DNA of 13,596 bases from Candidatus Aenigmatarchaeota archaeon (GTDB taxonomy: Archaea; Aenigmatarchaeota; Aenigmatarchaeia; GW2011-AR5). The DNA lies in the NCBI GenBank assembly GCA_016202875.1, contig JACQNX010000040.1, forward strand, positions 1 through 13,596, given 5' to 3'. A program made the position numbers and the translations under genes. The notes beneath the pieces were generated by a model that was not told where the DNA came from, searched no databases, and saw only the letters and a program-made list of their open reading frames with translations. Below, one piece after another: positions 1 through 5,243 of this stretch; the first letter of the stretch is position 1; every line of letters starts with the position of its first letter.

Positions 1-934
1 GTAGTCTTATATCCTCTAGTTTAGAAAGTTCTTTTACAACATAAATATAATTTTCGCGCATTTTTTTCAGACGGGCAGATAATTTATTCATTTGAGAATA
101 TGCAAGTGCACCTCGCAGATTATCCATGCGGAAACTGTATATGGGATATTCAGAATCCTCGAAATCTATGCTATGTGACATAAAGTGCTTTTTCCAGCGG
201 CCTTCGTAAGCACCCGAAAGGGTGATAGATCTCGCAAACAATAAGTCATCATTAACTAACAATAGCCCGCCTTCACCCGTATTGCACGATTTATCAGATT
301 GCATGCTAAAAGCTCCAAAATGACCCCATGTCCCAAGATATTTTCCGCGGAATTTGACACCCATTGCAGGAACAGCATCTTCTATCACTTTGAGACCAAC
401 AGAGTCTGCGAATTCCATTATAGATTTCATGTCGCTAGCCGAACCGCGCATATGAACAACAACAAGCGCTTTCATTCTTGGGTTATATTTTCGTTTCAAA
501 TCATCTATATCCAGATTTAATTTCTCGTCGACCTCGATCAATATGGGTTTAGCACCAGCAAGAAGTATAGCACTAGGTGTAGCTGCGAAGGTAAATCCAG
601 GCAATGCAACTTCATCGCCCGGTTTTATACCGAGGCTCATAAGAGCTAATGTTATTGCCACAGTGCCGCTTGAAACTGCAAGAGCGTGTTTCGCTCCAAA
701 AAAGTCTTCAGCAACTTTTTCAAATTTACCTACAGGCGTTTCAGATAGTGGTCTTAAATCGTATCGAAAAAGGAGTTTTGATCTAAGGGCTGCCAGAAGT
801 TCTATTTCATCATTTTCGTCTAAAATAATGTCTCCTTTATCGTAAGTTGGCCATGGCTTACGCCTAGTTGGTTCGCCGCCTTCTATTGCTAGCATTAAAA
901 CCGAGTCCTCAGACCGAACGTCAAATTTTTTCAT
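1..934 (-). CDS. DegT/DnrJ/EryC1-family PLP-dependent aminotransferase (partial, C-terminus outside the window)
   Basis: I translated this by eye because no stop lies in the window: 311 codons run from ATG at 934 to the left edge. The fold-type I aminotransferase landmarks are in order: SSGT at residues 88-91 (cofactor phosphate contact), a VVVHMRG strand near 158-164, IEDAVPAMG at 184-192 with Asp186 facing the pyridine nitrogen, and SMQSDKSCNTGEGG at 210-223 with Lys215 as the likely Schiff-base lysine. Family members usually transaminate keto-sugars attached to a nucleotide, or keto-cyclitols, using Glu or Gln; some are dehydratases with His in place of Lys, which is not the case here. The usual full length is about 370-430 residues, so roughly 80-100 are missing. 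The substrate cannot be told. A TATA-like box about 26 nt upstream of the ATG suggests a nearly leaderless transcript. Confidence 0.9.
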   Translation of the reverse strand, partial: MKKFDVRSEDSVLMLAIEGGEPTRRKPWPTYDKGDIILDENDEIELLAALRSKLLFRYDLRPLSETPVGKFEKVAEDFFGAKHALAVSSGTVAITLALMSLGIKPGDEVALPGFTFAATPSAILLAGAKPILIEVDEKLNLDIDDLKRKYNPRMKALVVVHMRGSASDMKSIMEFADSVGLKVIEDAVPAMGVKFRGKYLGTWGHFGAFSMQSDKSCNTGEGGLLLVNDDLLFARSITLSGAYEGRWKKHFMSHSIDFEDSEYPIYSFRMDNLRGALAYSQMNKLSARLKKMRENYIYVVKELSKLEDIRL

Positions 935-957
935 ACTACCAACTTAAAACAAACCTT

Positions 958-966
958 TCTTATAAA
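958..966 (-). promoter_or_regulatory. TATA-like box for the DegT-family aminotransferase
   Basis: On the minus strand the sequence reads TTTTATAAG, centred near 963. Archaeal transcription usually starts about 25-27 nt downstream, which is about 937, three bases before the ATG at 934. No Shine-Dalgarno fits in that space, so the mRNA would be nearly leaderless. Position and composition are seen; function is inferred. Confidence 0.5.
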
Positions 967-1084
967 AATGGAATTAAGAAACTTTAAATTATTGATGTTT
1001 ATACCATATTGTAGCCTGTAGTATGAGAACGTATTAAAACCGGCTATTTTTGATATTATATAACCATTTTCCATTTAATGAAGG
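967..1084. other. Intergenic stretch with no supported gene
   Basis: The A/T-rich spacer between the aminotransferase start and the promoter of the 1139 gene holds only very short open frames (a 17-codon one from 968 and a few shorter), none with a ribosome-binding site. I saw no tRNA cloverleaf and no strong hairpin. It appears to be promoter territory for the two divergent units. Confidence 0.5.
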
Positions 1085-1094
1085 TTTTATAAAT
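1084..1094 (+). promoter_or_regulatory. TATA-like box for the small-ORF/S24e/S27ae operon
   Basis: GTTTTATAAAT, centred near 1089, predicts a start site near 1115. The leader of about 24 nt contains GGTGAGG at 1119-1125, a possible but distant Shine-Dalgarno for the ATG at 1139. Confidence 0.45.
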
Positions 1095-1138
1095 GTTAAC
1101 AGAAAGAGTGTACTACGCGGTGAGGGTGTAGTGTAGAT

Positions 1139-1360
1139 ATGAAAGATTGCAACAAAATACCCGATGTTGTTTACCTCTCTGAGGAACCCCGCGTCCCGAT
1201 GCTGAACCCGAAACACGGGATTTATGAACCGCCTGTTGCATTCGTCCCGGCAAGAGAAGATTTCATTTATTGCGACCCGAGCGGCGGAAAGAAGGTTGAG
1301 TGTAATAAATTATTTGGAGATTTGAAACATGAAACTGGAACTGAAAAACGAGCGGCTTAA
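1139..1360 (+). CDS. Small hypothetical protein, first gene of the S24e-S27ae operon (73 aa)
   Basis: I do not recognise this protein. It has 73 residues, no membrane segment and no signal peptide. A proline-rich stretch with PMLNPKHGIYEPPVAF lies at residues 20-35. A later part, FIYCDPSGGKKVECNK, carries two cysteines about ten residues apart, with a third near residue 4. These cysteines do not form the paired CxxC knuckles of Spt4 or of a zinc ribbon. In many archaea the genes before S24e encode RpoE, Spt4 and the DUF359 GTP-dependent dephospho-CoA kinase, and this matches none of them. Its last 32 bases overlap S24e in another frame, so the two are probably translationally coupled. The reason to call it real is its promoter, its possible Shine-Dalgarno at 1119-1125 and its operon position; it could still be a spurious frame over a 5' leader. 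Confidence 0.55.
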   Translation: MKDCNKIPDVVYLSEEPRVPMLNPKHGIYEPPVAFVPAREDFIYCDPSGGKKVECNKLFGDLKHETGTEKRAA

Positions 1361-1682
1361 TCCTCACTTAAAGAGGAAAGAGCTGGAGATAGAAATAGAT
1401 CATGAGAATGAGGCGACACCGCAAAAGGCAGCGTTGGTGGAGTTAATTGCAGAGCAGTTCGGACATACTATTGAAAACACAGACGTGCGCGGCATTTACA
1501 CACACCGTGGTGCTGGAAAATCGCGTGCAAAGGTTTTTGTGTGGGCTGAGAAGAAGGTAATTAACGAGATAGCAGGTGAACAGAAAAAAGAAGAAAGCAA
1601 AAAGGGGAGTATTGAGACAGAGCCCAAAGCACAAACACAGAAAACGGAAGCAGCTGCTGACGAAAAGAAAGAAGGAGACTAA
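1329..1682 (+). CDS. rps24e: 30S ribosomal protein S24e
   Basis: A small-subunit ribosomal protein shared by archaea and eukaryotes and absent from bacteria. The core is residues 1-82: an N-terminal strand LELKNERLNPHLKRKELEIEI, the EATPQKAALVELIAEQFG helix, then GIYTHRGAGKSRAKVFVW, the family pattern of a basic turn (RGAGKSRAKVFVW) leading into the last strand. Residues 83-117 are a low-complexity Lys/Glu/Ala tail beyond the usual archaeal length of about 100. GGAGAT at 1316-1321 is a well spaced Shine-Dalgarno and decides the ATG at 1329, despite the overlap with the upstream frame. S27ae follows three bases after the stop, the classic archaeal gene order. Confidence 0.93.
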   Translation: MKLELKNERLNPHLKRKELEIEIDHENEATPQKAALVELIAEQFGHTIENTDVRGIYTHRGAGKSRAKVFVWAEKKVINEIAGEQKKEESKKGSIETEPKAQTQKTEAAADEKKEGD

Positions 1683-1685
1683 AAC

Positions 1686-1946
1686 ATGCCGCGATATCAA
1701 GAAGAAGCGCCAAAAGAGAAGGAAAAACCAAAAAAGGAGAAGAAGCCGCAGAAAGAACGGCCAAGGTCGAAGAAGAAGCACACAAAGGTGCAGGTCTGGA
1801 AATTATATTCTGTTCAGGGCGGCAAAGCTGAGCGCAAAGGCGAGTACTGCCCAAGATGCGGGGCTGGAACATTTTTAGCTGTTTACAAGAACAGGAAATA
1901 CTGCGGCAAGTGCGGCTGGGCGCAGGTGCAGGAAATGAAGGCTTAA
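1686..1946 (+). CDS. rps27ae: 30S ribosomal protein S27ae
   Basis: An archaeal/eukaryotic small-subunit protein with a zinc ribbon. Cys55-x2-Cys58 (YCPRCGAGTFLA) and Cys73-x2-Cys76 (YCGKCGW) are the four zinc ligands, with the conserved aromatic Trp after the last pair. Before this, VQVWKLYSVQGGKAERKGEYCP is the expected family segment. The first 32 or so residues are an extra Lys/Glu/Pro-rich extension; archaeal S27ae is usually only about 50-60 residues, so this one is longer. GGAG at 1674-1677, inside the end of S24e, is the Shine-Dalgarno. In eukaryotes S27a is made as a ubiquitin fusion, and no ubiquitin-like fold is visible here. A TATA-like box overlaps its stop codon and may drive the next unit. 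Confidence 0.95.
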   Translation: MPRYQEEAPKEKEKPKKEKKPQKERPRSKKKHTKVQVWKLYSVQGGKAERKGEYCPRCGAGTFLAVYKNRKYCGKCGWAQVQEMKA

Positions 1947-1950
1947 ATTA
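1941..1950 (+). promoter_or_regulatory. TATA-like box over the S27ae stop, placed for a leaderless start at 1971
   Basis: GCTTAAATTA, centred near 1945-1946, lies 25-26 nt before the ATG at 1971. Its form matches the CTTAAA/CTTTTAA boxes before other starts in the window. It supports the short Cys-rich frame as a separate transcript, or it could simply be the promoter of the VOC-Kae1 unit. Confidence 0.4.
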
Positions 1951-1970
1951 TTTCTATTGAATTTACATCC

Positions 1971-2096
1971 ATGGCATGCGTACATTGTTTTCACATAGGG
2001 CTCTGCTTGGGAAAATGCAGGGGAAATAGCTATATTTCTGCTGAATACGAATCTACTATAAGGAGAGGCAATAGAAATGACACTTACGGGCGTTAA
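1971..2096 (+). CDS. Candidate Cys-rich microprotein (41 aa)
   Basis: A short open frame between S27ae and the VOC gene. The first 16 residues, MACVHCFHIGLCLGKC, hold Cys3-x2-Cys6-x5-Cys12-x3-Cys16 plus His5 and His8, enough ligands for one zinc or iron-sulfur site. The remaining 25 residues are polar and basic (GNSYISAEYESTIRRGNRNDTYGR) and look less structured. There is no Shine-Dalgarno, but a TATA-like box sits about 26 nt before the ATG, as for several leaderless genes here. The 3' end overlaps the VOC start by 20 nt in another frame, so coupled translation is possible. I recognise no family. The alternative is a chance frame in the 5' leader of the VOC gene; the last third necessarily shares sequence with that gene's Shine-Dalgarno and start. 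Confidence 0.35.
   Translation: MACVHCFHIGLCLGKCRGNSYISAEYESTIRRGNRNDTYGR
2030..2037 (+). promoter_or_regulatory. TATA-like box for the VOC/Kae1 unit
   Basis: CTATATTT, centred near 2033, predicts transcription from about 2059. The Shine-Dalgarno GGAGAGG at 2062-2068 would then lie at the very 5' end of the mRNA, eight bases before the ATG at 2077. Confidence 0.4.
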
Positions 2097-2631
2097 GAAA
2101 GTTATCGGGGATTATGAAATCTTCTTTTCTGACTTACTCCATCGATTAAAGGGAGCTGGAATTGATGTCAAGGGAATGCCAATGAGTCATCTCCTTTACC
2201 GAACTACTACTGTTCCAGAATATGAGAAAATACGCGATCAATTAAAGACATTTTGCAAAGAATTCGCCGAAACGCAGTTCAACGGAAGAGCTGTCTCAAT
2301 ACTGGTTCTCAAAAACACATTAGTTCTTGAGGACGGCTTCACGGTTTCCGTTATTGAACTTCCAGCGCCTCGGCCAGCGCATATGTACCCGAGCGGACTT
2401 GAAAGCATTGGAATAATTGTAGGAGATGAGCTCCCCGAGTTTAATAAGAAATATGAAAATAAATTAACCGGGATAAAAGATCATGGGATACACTGCAAGC
2501 CAAGTTTTATAACATTTGATAACGGTAAAACTGCGAAATTTTATGAGATCTCTCTTCAAAAAATTGTGGAACTACAAGGATGGCAATTTGAGAAGCTTTC
2601 GGGCATAAGAGGTGGTGAAAATAAAACCTAA
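2077..2631 (+). CDS. YecM-like protein of the vicinal-oxygen-chelate (VOC) superfamily
   Basis: A 184-residue soluble protein with the order of elements I recall for bacterial YecM: an N-terminal helical lead (residues 1-35), MSHLLYRTTTVPEYEKIR (His38), NGRAVSILVLKN, FTVSVIELPAPRPAHMYPSG (Glu94), ESIGIIVGDEL, and DNGKTAKFYEISLQKIVE near the end. YecM is a VOC-fold putative metal-binding protein with no established reaction. Compared with the YecM sequence as I remember it, His38 and Glu94 are kept, but the His-Glu pair of its EHIEI strand is Ser110 and Gly112 here, and the His of its KFHPW motif is Tyr. Metal binding may therefore be reduced or lost. A strong Shine-Dalgarno (GGAGAGG, 2062-2068) fixes the start. 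The 3' end runs up to or into Kae1, so the pair is co-transcribed. Confidence 0.75.
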   Translation: MTLTGVKKVIGDYEIFFSDLLHRLKGAGIDVKGMPMSHLLYRTTTVPEYEKIRDQLKTFCKEFAETQFNGRAVSILVLKNTLVLEDGFTVSVIELPAPRPAHMYPSGLESIGIIVGDELPEFNKKYENKLTGIKDHGIHCKPSFITFDNGKTAKFYEISLQKIVELQGWQFEKLSGIRGGENKT

Positions 2632-2635
2632 TTTG

Positions 2636-3613
2636 ATGTGTCTAGGCATCGAGGGCACGGCACATACCTTCGGAGTCGGGATATTTGACGGAGAGAAAAT
2701 ACTGTCCAATGTAAAAGACGCGTACGTGCCGAAAAAAGGGAGCGGCATACACCCTGCAGAGGCTGCAGAGCATCACAGGAATGTTGCGAAGCGCGTTTTT
2801 GATGAAGCTCTTGAGAAAGCGGGCATGACAATTAAAGAAGTCGATTACATTGCCTACTCAAAAGGGCCCGGGCTGCCGCCATGCCTGAAAGCTGTTGCTG
2901 ATTTCGTGAAAATACTGCCGGAGAAAGGGATAATAGAGGTCAACCATCCTGTCGCGCACATAGAAATCGCAAAATTCATCACAGGGGCAAAGGATCCTGT
3001 TGTAATATACGTCAGCGGCGGAAACACGCAGATCATTGCTTATGCAGCTGGCAGATATCGCGTGTTTGGGGAGACAGGGGATATCCCCATAGGGAACGCT
3101 ATAGACGTCTTCATAAGGGAGGCGGATGGGAGGCAGCCTGGAGGACCTGTACTAGAAGATCTGGCAGAGCTATCAGAAAAGAATTACATAGAGCTGCCAT
3201 ATGTAGTCAAAGGCATGGATTTATCCTTTTCAGGCATTGTCACTGCTGCCCTGAGCAAATACAAGAAAGACAAAAAGCAGCTTAACAATCTCTGCTTCTC
3301 TTTCCAGGAGACGTGCTATGCAATGCTCACTGAGGTGACAGAAAGGGCGATGGCGCACACAGGGAAAACAGAGCTTCTGCTCACAGGCGGTGTCGCTGCA
3401 TCAAAACGGCTCAGGGAAATGCTCAGCATCATGGCGCAAGAGCGCGGCGGCAGGGCGTTCTTCTGCCCGCTTGAATACTGTGGAGATAACGGGACAATGA
3501 TCGGCGTGGCAGGATACTTAGCAGCAAAATCAGGGCAGAAGCCGGTAAAAAAATCACAAGTGGACTTCAACTCGAAATGGCGCGTGGATGAAGTTGAGGT
3601 TTTATGGGTGTAA
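2636..3613 (+). CDS. kae1: Kae1, tRNA N6-threonylcarbamoyladenosine (t6A) synthase catalytic subunit
   Basis: The catalytic KEOPS subunit, which moves the threonylcarbamoyl group from threonylcarbamoyl-AMP to A37 of tRNAs reading ANN codons. ASKHA-fold landmarks, numbered from Met at 2636: CLGIEGTAHTFGVGIF at 2-17, EAAEHHRNV at 42-50, NHPVAH at 103-108 giving metal ligands His104 and His108, YVSGGNTQ at 125-132, FGETGDIPIGNAIDVF at 144-159, GMDLSFSG at 193-200, TGGVAASKRLREML at 250-263, and CGDNGTMIG at 282-290 with the third ligand Asp284. There is no Bud32 kinase fusion. The frame is open from GTG at 2612, overlapping the VOC gene; I prefer ATG at 2636, five bases after the VOC stop, because archaeal Kae1 begins M(I)CLGIEGTA. 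No clear Shine-Dalgarno settles it. Its pathway partner Sua5 lies 0.7 kb downstream. Confidence 0.95.
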   Translation: MCLGIEGTAHTFGVGIFDGEKILSNVKDAYVPKKGSGIHPAEAAEHHRNVAKRVFDEALEKAGMTIKEVDYIAYSKGPGLPPCLKAVADFVKILPEKGIIEVNHPVAHIEIAKFITGAKDPVVIYVSGGNTQIIAYAAGRYRVFGETGDIPIGNAIDVFIREADGRQPGGPVLEDLAELSEKNYIELPYVVKGMDLSFSGIVTAALSKYKKDKKQLNNLCFSFQETCYAMLTEVTERAMAHTGKTELLLTGGVAASKRLREMLSIMAQERGGRAFFCPLEYCGDNGTMIGVAGYLAAKSGQKPVKKSQVDFNSKWRVDEVEVLWV

Positions 3614-3614
3614 C

Positions 3615-4229
3615 TTACATCAGCCAGTCAACTGCTCCATCTCCTCTAAGAATGCCTTTTGTCCTCGATCTTTCGTATACAGGTGAAATCATAAACTTGC
3701 CGCCTTTCTTTTCAAAATGCATATACTTATCGCGGGCATTGGTGATGGTAATAGCATAAATAGAAAAATTTTCTGCCAACATCCAATACAATGTTGCAGC
3801 TGATGGCATAGATGAACCTGCCAGTGCTGACTTGTGAAGACTCCTGTAAGAGGCTGTTCCTATCTCCTCATAAAAAGATGTCATGCCGCGCTCTTTCAGG
3901 TACTCTGGGAACATTCCTATAGTAAAGAGCGCGAAGTTGCCTACATCTTGGTGCAATAAATTTTGCGGTGTTCTGTCTTGTGCTAAAAGCCTCTCGGTAA
4001 TTGTCTCTAATCTCCCATAATTTTTGTCTGCAGGGAAAAATCTTTGGATTCCTAAAAAATTTGTCATCATGCCAGACAAATATTCAATAACAGCCTCGTT
4101 CTCAGGTTCAAATGCATCTGCAAAACCTAATTCTAAGTCCTGAGCTCTCATGAGATCAAAATCAGAAAAAGAGAGGTGCAAAACTGAAGTAAAAAAATTC
4201 ATTGCCTGCGGAAATTCTTTGCGACTCAT
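3615..4229 (-). CDS. Hypothetical protein, predicted soluble and largely helical (204 aa)
   Basis: I cannot name this family. The protein is predicted to be soluble, without signal peptide or membrane span, and rich in helices. The most distinctive part is the middle, residues about 95-131: GNFALFTIGMFPEYL followed by SFYEEIGTASYRSLH. From memory a similar pattern (ALF-x-x-G-x-FPE-x-L, then YYxxxGxxxYxxL) occurs in uncharacterised bacterial proteins of about 200 residues, but I cannot confirm homology. N-terminally there is an acidic helix (FADAFEPENEAVIEYLSGMM). The gene converges on Kae1 with a one-base gap and diverges from Sua5 over only 54 bp that appears to hold one shared TATA element. 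That position is the only hint of a link with tRNA modification. It may have been acquired from bacteria; no base-composition shift is obvious by eye. Confidence 0.8.
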   Translation of the reverse strand: MSRKEFPQAMNFFTSVLHLSFSDFDLMRAQDLELGFADAFEPENEAVIEYLSGMMTNFLGIQRFFPADKNYGRLETITERLLAQDRTPQNLLHQDVGNFALFTIGMFPEYLKERGMTSFYEEIGTASYRSLHKSALAGSSMPSAATLYWMLAENFSIYAITITNARDKYMHFEKKGGKFMISPVYERSRTKGILRGDGAVDWLM

Positions 4230-4253
4230 TGAGATTATATTTTAGTCGATGAT

Positions 4254-4263
4254 CCTTAAATAA
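4254..4263. promoter_or_regulatory. Possible bidirectional TATA element between the 204-aa gene and Sua5
   Basis: CCTTAAATAA, with the palindromic core TTAA(A), is centred near 4258-4259. It lies about 26 nt before the Sua5 ATG at 4284 on the plus strand, giving a leaderless mRNA. On the minus strand it lies about 29 nt before the ATG at 4229, giving a leader of about 3 nt. No other TATA-like sequence in the 54-bp gap fits both spacings; an alternative AAAATATAATC on the minus strand (about 4236-4246) is too close to its start. Confidence 0.45.
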
Positions 4264-4283
4264 TTTACAACAACTTTAAAGTC

Positions 4284-4853
4284 ATGAAAACTGTAATAAT
4301 AAAAGCAAATGACAGCATGAATAAAGCAGTAGAAATTCTGAAAAGAGGTGGTCTCATTATTTACCCTACAGAAACGCAATATGGGATCGGTGCTGATGTT
4401 TCTAATGATGAAGCTATCAGGAAAGTACTTGAAGTGAAAAAAAGACAGGAAGACAAGAAAATCATCTGGGCATTTTCCGATATGCGAATGATAAAGAAAT
4501 ATTTTTCGCTTAATAAGGAACAAGAAAAACTTGTCAGTAAGCTGATGCCCGGCCCTTTCACGCTTGTGGTAAATGGACAGGGTTTCAGGATTCCTGACAA
4601 CAAGACAGCAGCAAAAATCATCAAGCAATTCGGCAAGCCCATAACAACGACTTCGGCAAATATCTCAGGAAAAGACCCACCGAATAAGATTGCTGATGTT
4701 GTCAAATTGTTTGATGGAAAAGTTGACATTATCATTGACACTGGAAACATCAGGAAAAACAGGCCTTCGACAGTGTTCAGATGGGAGGATAAGAGAATAG
4801 TCAGAAAAGGACCTATGAACAGAAAGGAGATAATGGAGGCGTTAAAAAGCTGA
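4284..4853 (+). CDS. sua5: Sua5/YrdC-family L-threonylcarbamoyladenylate synthase
   Basis: This enzyme makes threonylcarbamoyl-AMP from threonine, bicarbonate and ATP, the first step of t6A synthesis in the cytoplasm. YrdC-domain motifs in order: GGLIIYPTETQYGIGADV at residues 22-39, EVKKRQEDKKI at about 50-60 (the K-x-R-x-x-x-K nucleotide/threonine-binding stretch), KLMPGPFTLV at about 86-95, RIPDN at about 102, and PITTTSANISGKDPP at about 118-132. At 189 residues it contains only the catalytic domain; many archaeal Sua5 proteins carry an extra C-terminal Sua5 domain and reach about 340 residues, so this is the short TsaC-like form. It ends two bases from the convergent nucleotidyltransferase. 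Its presence so close to Kae1 links the two ends of the pathway. Confidence 0.93.
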   Translation: MKTVIIKANDSMNKAVEILKRGGLIIYPTETQYGIGADVSNDEAIRKVLEVKKRQEDKKIIWAFSDMRMIKKYFSLNKEQEKLVSKLMPGPFTLVVNGQGFRIPDNKTAAKIIKQFGKPITTTSANISGKDPPNKIADVVKLFDGKVDIIIDTGNIRKNRPSTVFRWEDKRIVRKGPMNRKEIMEALKS

Positions 4854-4855
4854 AT

Positions 4856-5233
4856 TTATTTCTTTGACGCTAGTTTCTTGCTCGAATAATTTCTGTATTT
4901 CTTACACTTCACAACCTGTATCTTCTTTCCGAGCTTCTCTTTCACGCCGGGCGGCAGTTCCTGATCATAACCGAGCACAATGACAGAGGGCTTGAATCTC
5001 TTTACAACTTTAAAATAATCCTGCGGATCACCAACAACAGCCTGATCTGCGATCTTTAATTTTTCCATATTTTTCTTTCTCTGCTTGGCAGGAACTGCAT
5101 AGGGGCGTTTGTTATGCGCATCGTTTGCGATGACTACAACAAGCCTGTCACCCATCGCTCTTGCTTTTTTCAGGAGCCATACATGACCTGGATGGATCTT
5201 GTTGAACTTGCCGCCTGTGAGGACTGTTTTCAT
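4856..5233 (-). CDS. Small HxGH-motif nucleotidyltransferase (FAD synthase RibL-like / TagD-like cytidylyltransferase)
   Basis: A single-domain nucleotidyltransferase of 125 residues. TGGKFNKIHPGHVWLLKKA at residues 6-24 has the class signature His14-x-Gly-His17, which binds the nucleotide phosphates. GDRLVVVIANDAHNKR follows as the second strand, and VIVLGYDQ at 84-91 is the third motif. The usual C-terminal [RK]-x-S-[ST]-T loop is represented by YRNYSSKK at 113-120. Archaeal RibL (FMN to FAD with ATP or CTP) has this layout at about 150 residues. Glycerol-3-phosphate cytidylyltransferase (TagD) is very similar, and the sequence does not settle the substrate. The gene starts ten bases after the end of the IMPase-family gene, so the two form an operon read from 6020 down to 4856. 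Confidence 0.8.
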   Translation of the reverse strand: MKTVLTGGKFNKIHPGHVWLLKKARAMGDRLVVVIANDAHNKRPYAVPAKQRKKNMEKLKIADQAVVGDPQDYFKVVKRFKPSVIVLGYDQELPPGVKEKLGKKIQVVKCKKYRNYSSKKLASKK

Positions 5234-5243
5234 GCTATCGCAC

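Noticed and set aside
543..845. Open frame of 100 codons on the plus strand
   Set aside because: It is the reverse-strand shadow of the DegT-family aminotransferase, whose motifs (SSGT, EDAVPAMG, the Lys215 loop) are clear on the minus strand.
1443..1872. Minus-strand frames rich in Leu, Phe and Ser that look like membrane proteins
   Set aside because: They are antisense to the Lys/Glu-rich tail of S24e and head of S27ae; complementing Lys/Glu codons gives Phe/Leu codons and a false hydrophobic signal.
1576..1878. Very basic plus-strand frame (KKKKAKR, RKKRQKRRK)
   Set aside because: It is the out-of-frame reading of the A-rich tails of S24e and S27ae; both ribosomal genes are independently secure.
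4361..4750. Hydrophobic minus-strand frame
   Set aside because: It is antisense to Sua5, which has all YrdC motifs in frame.
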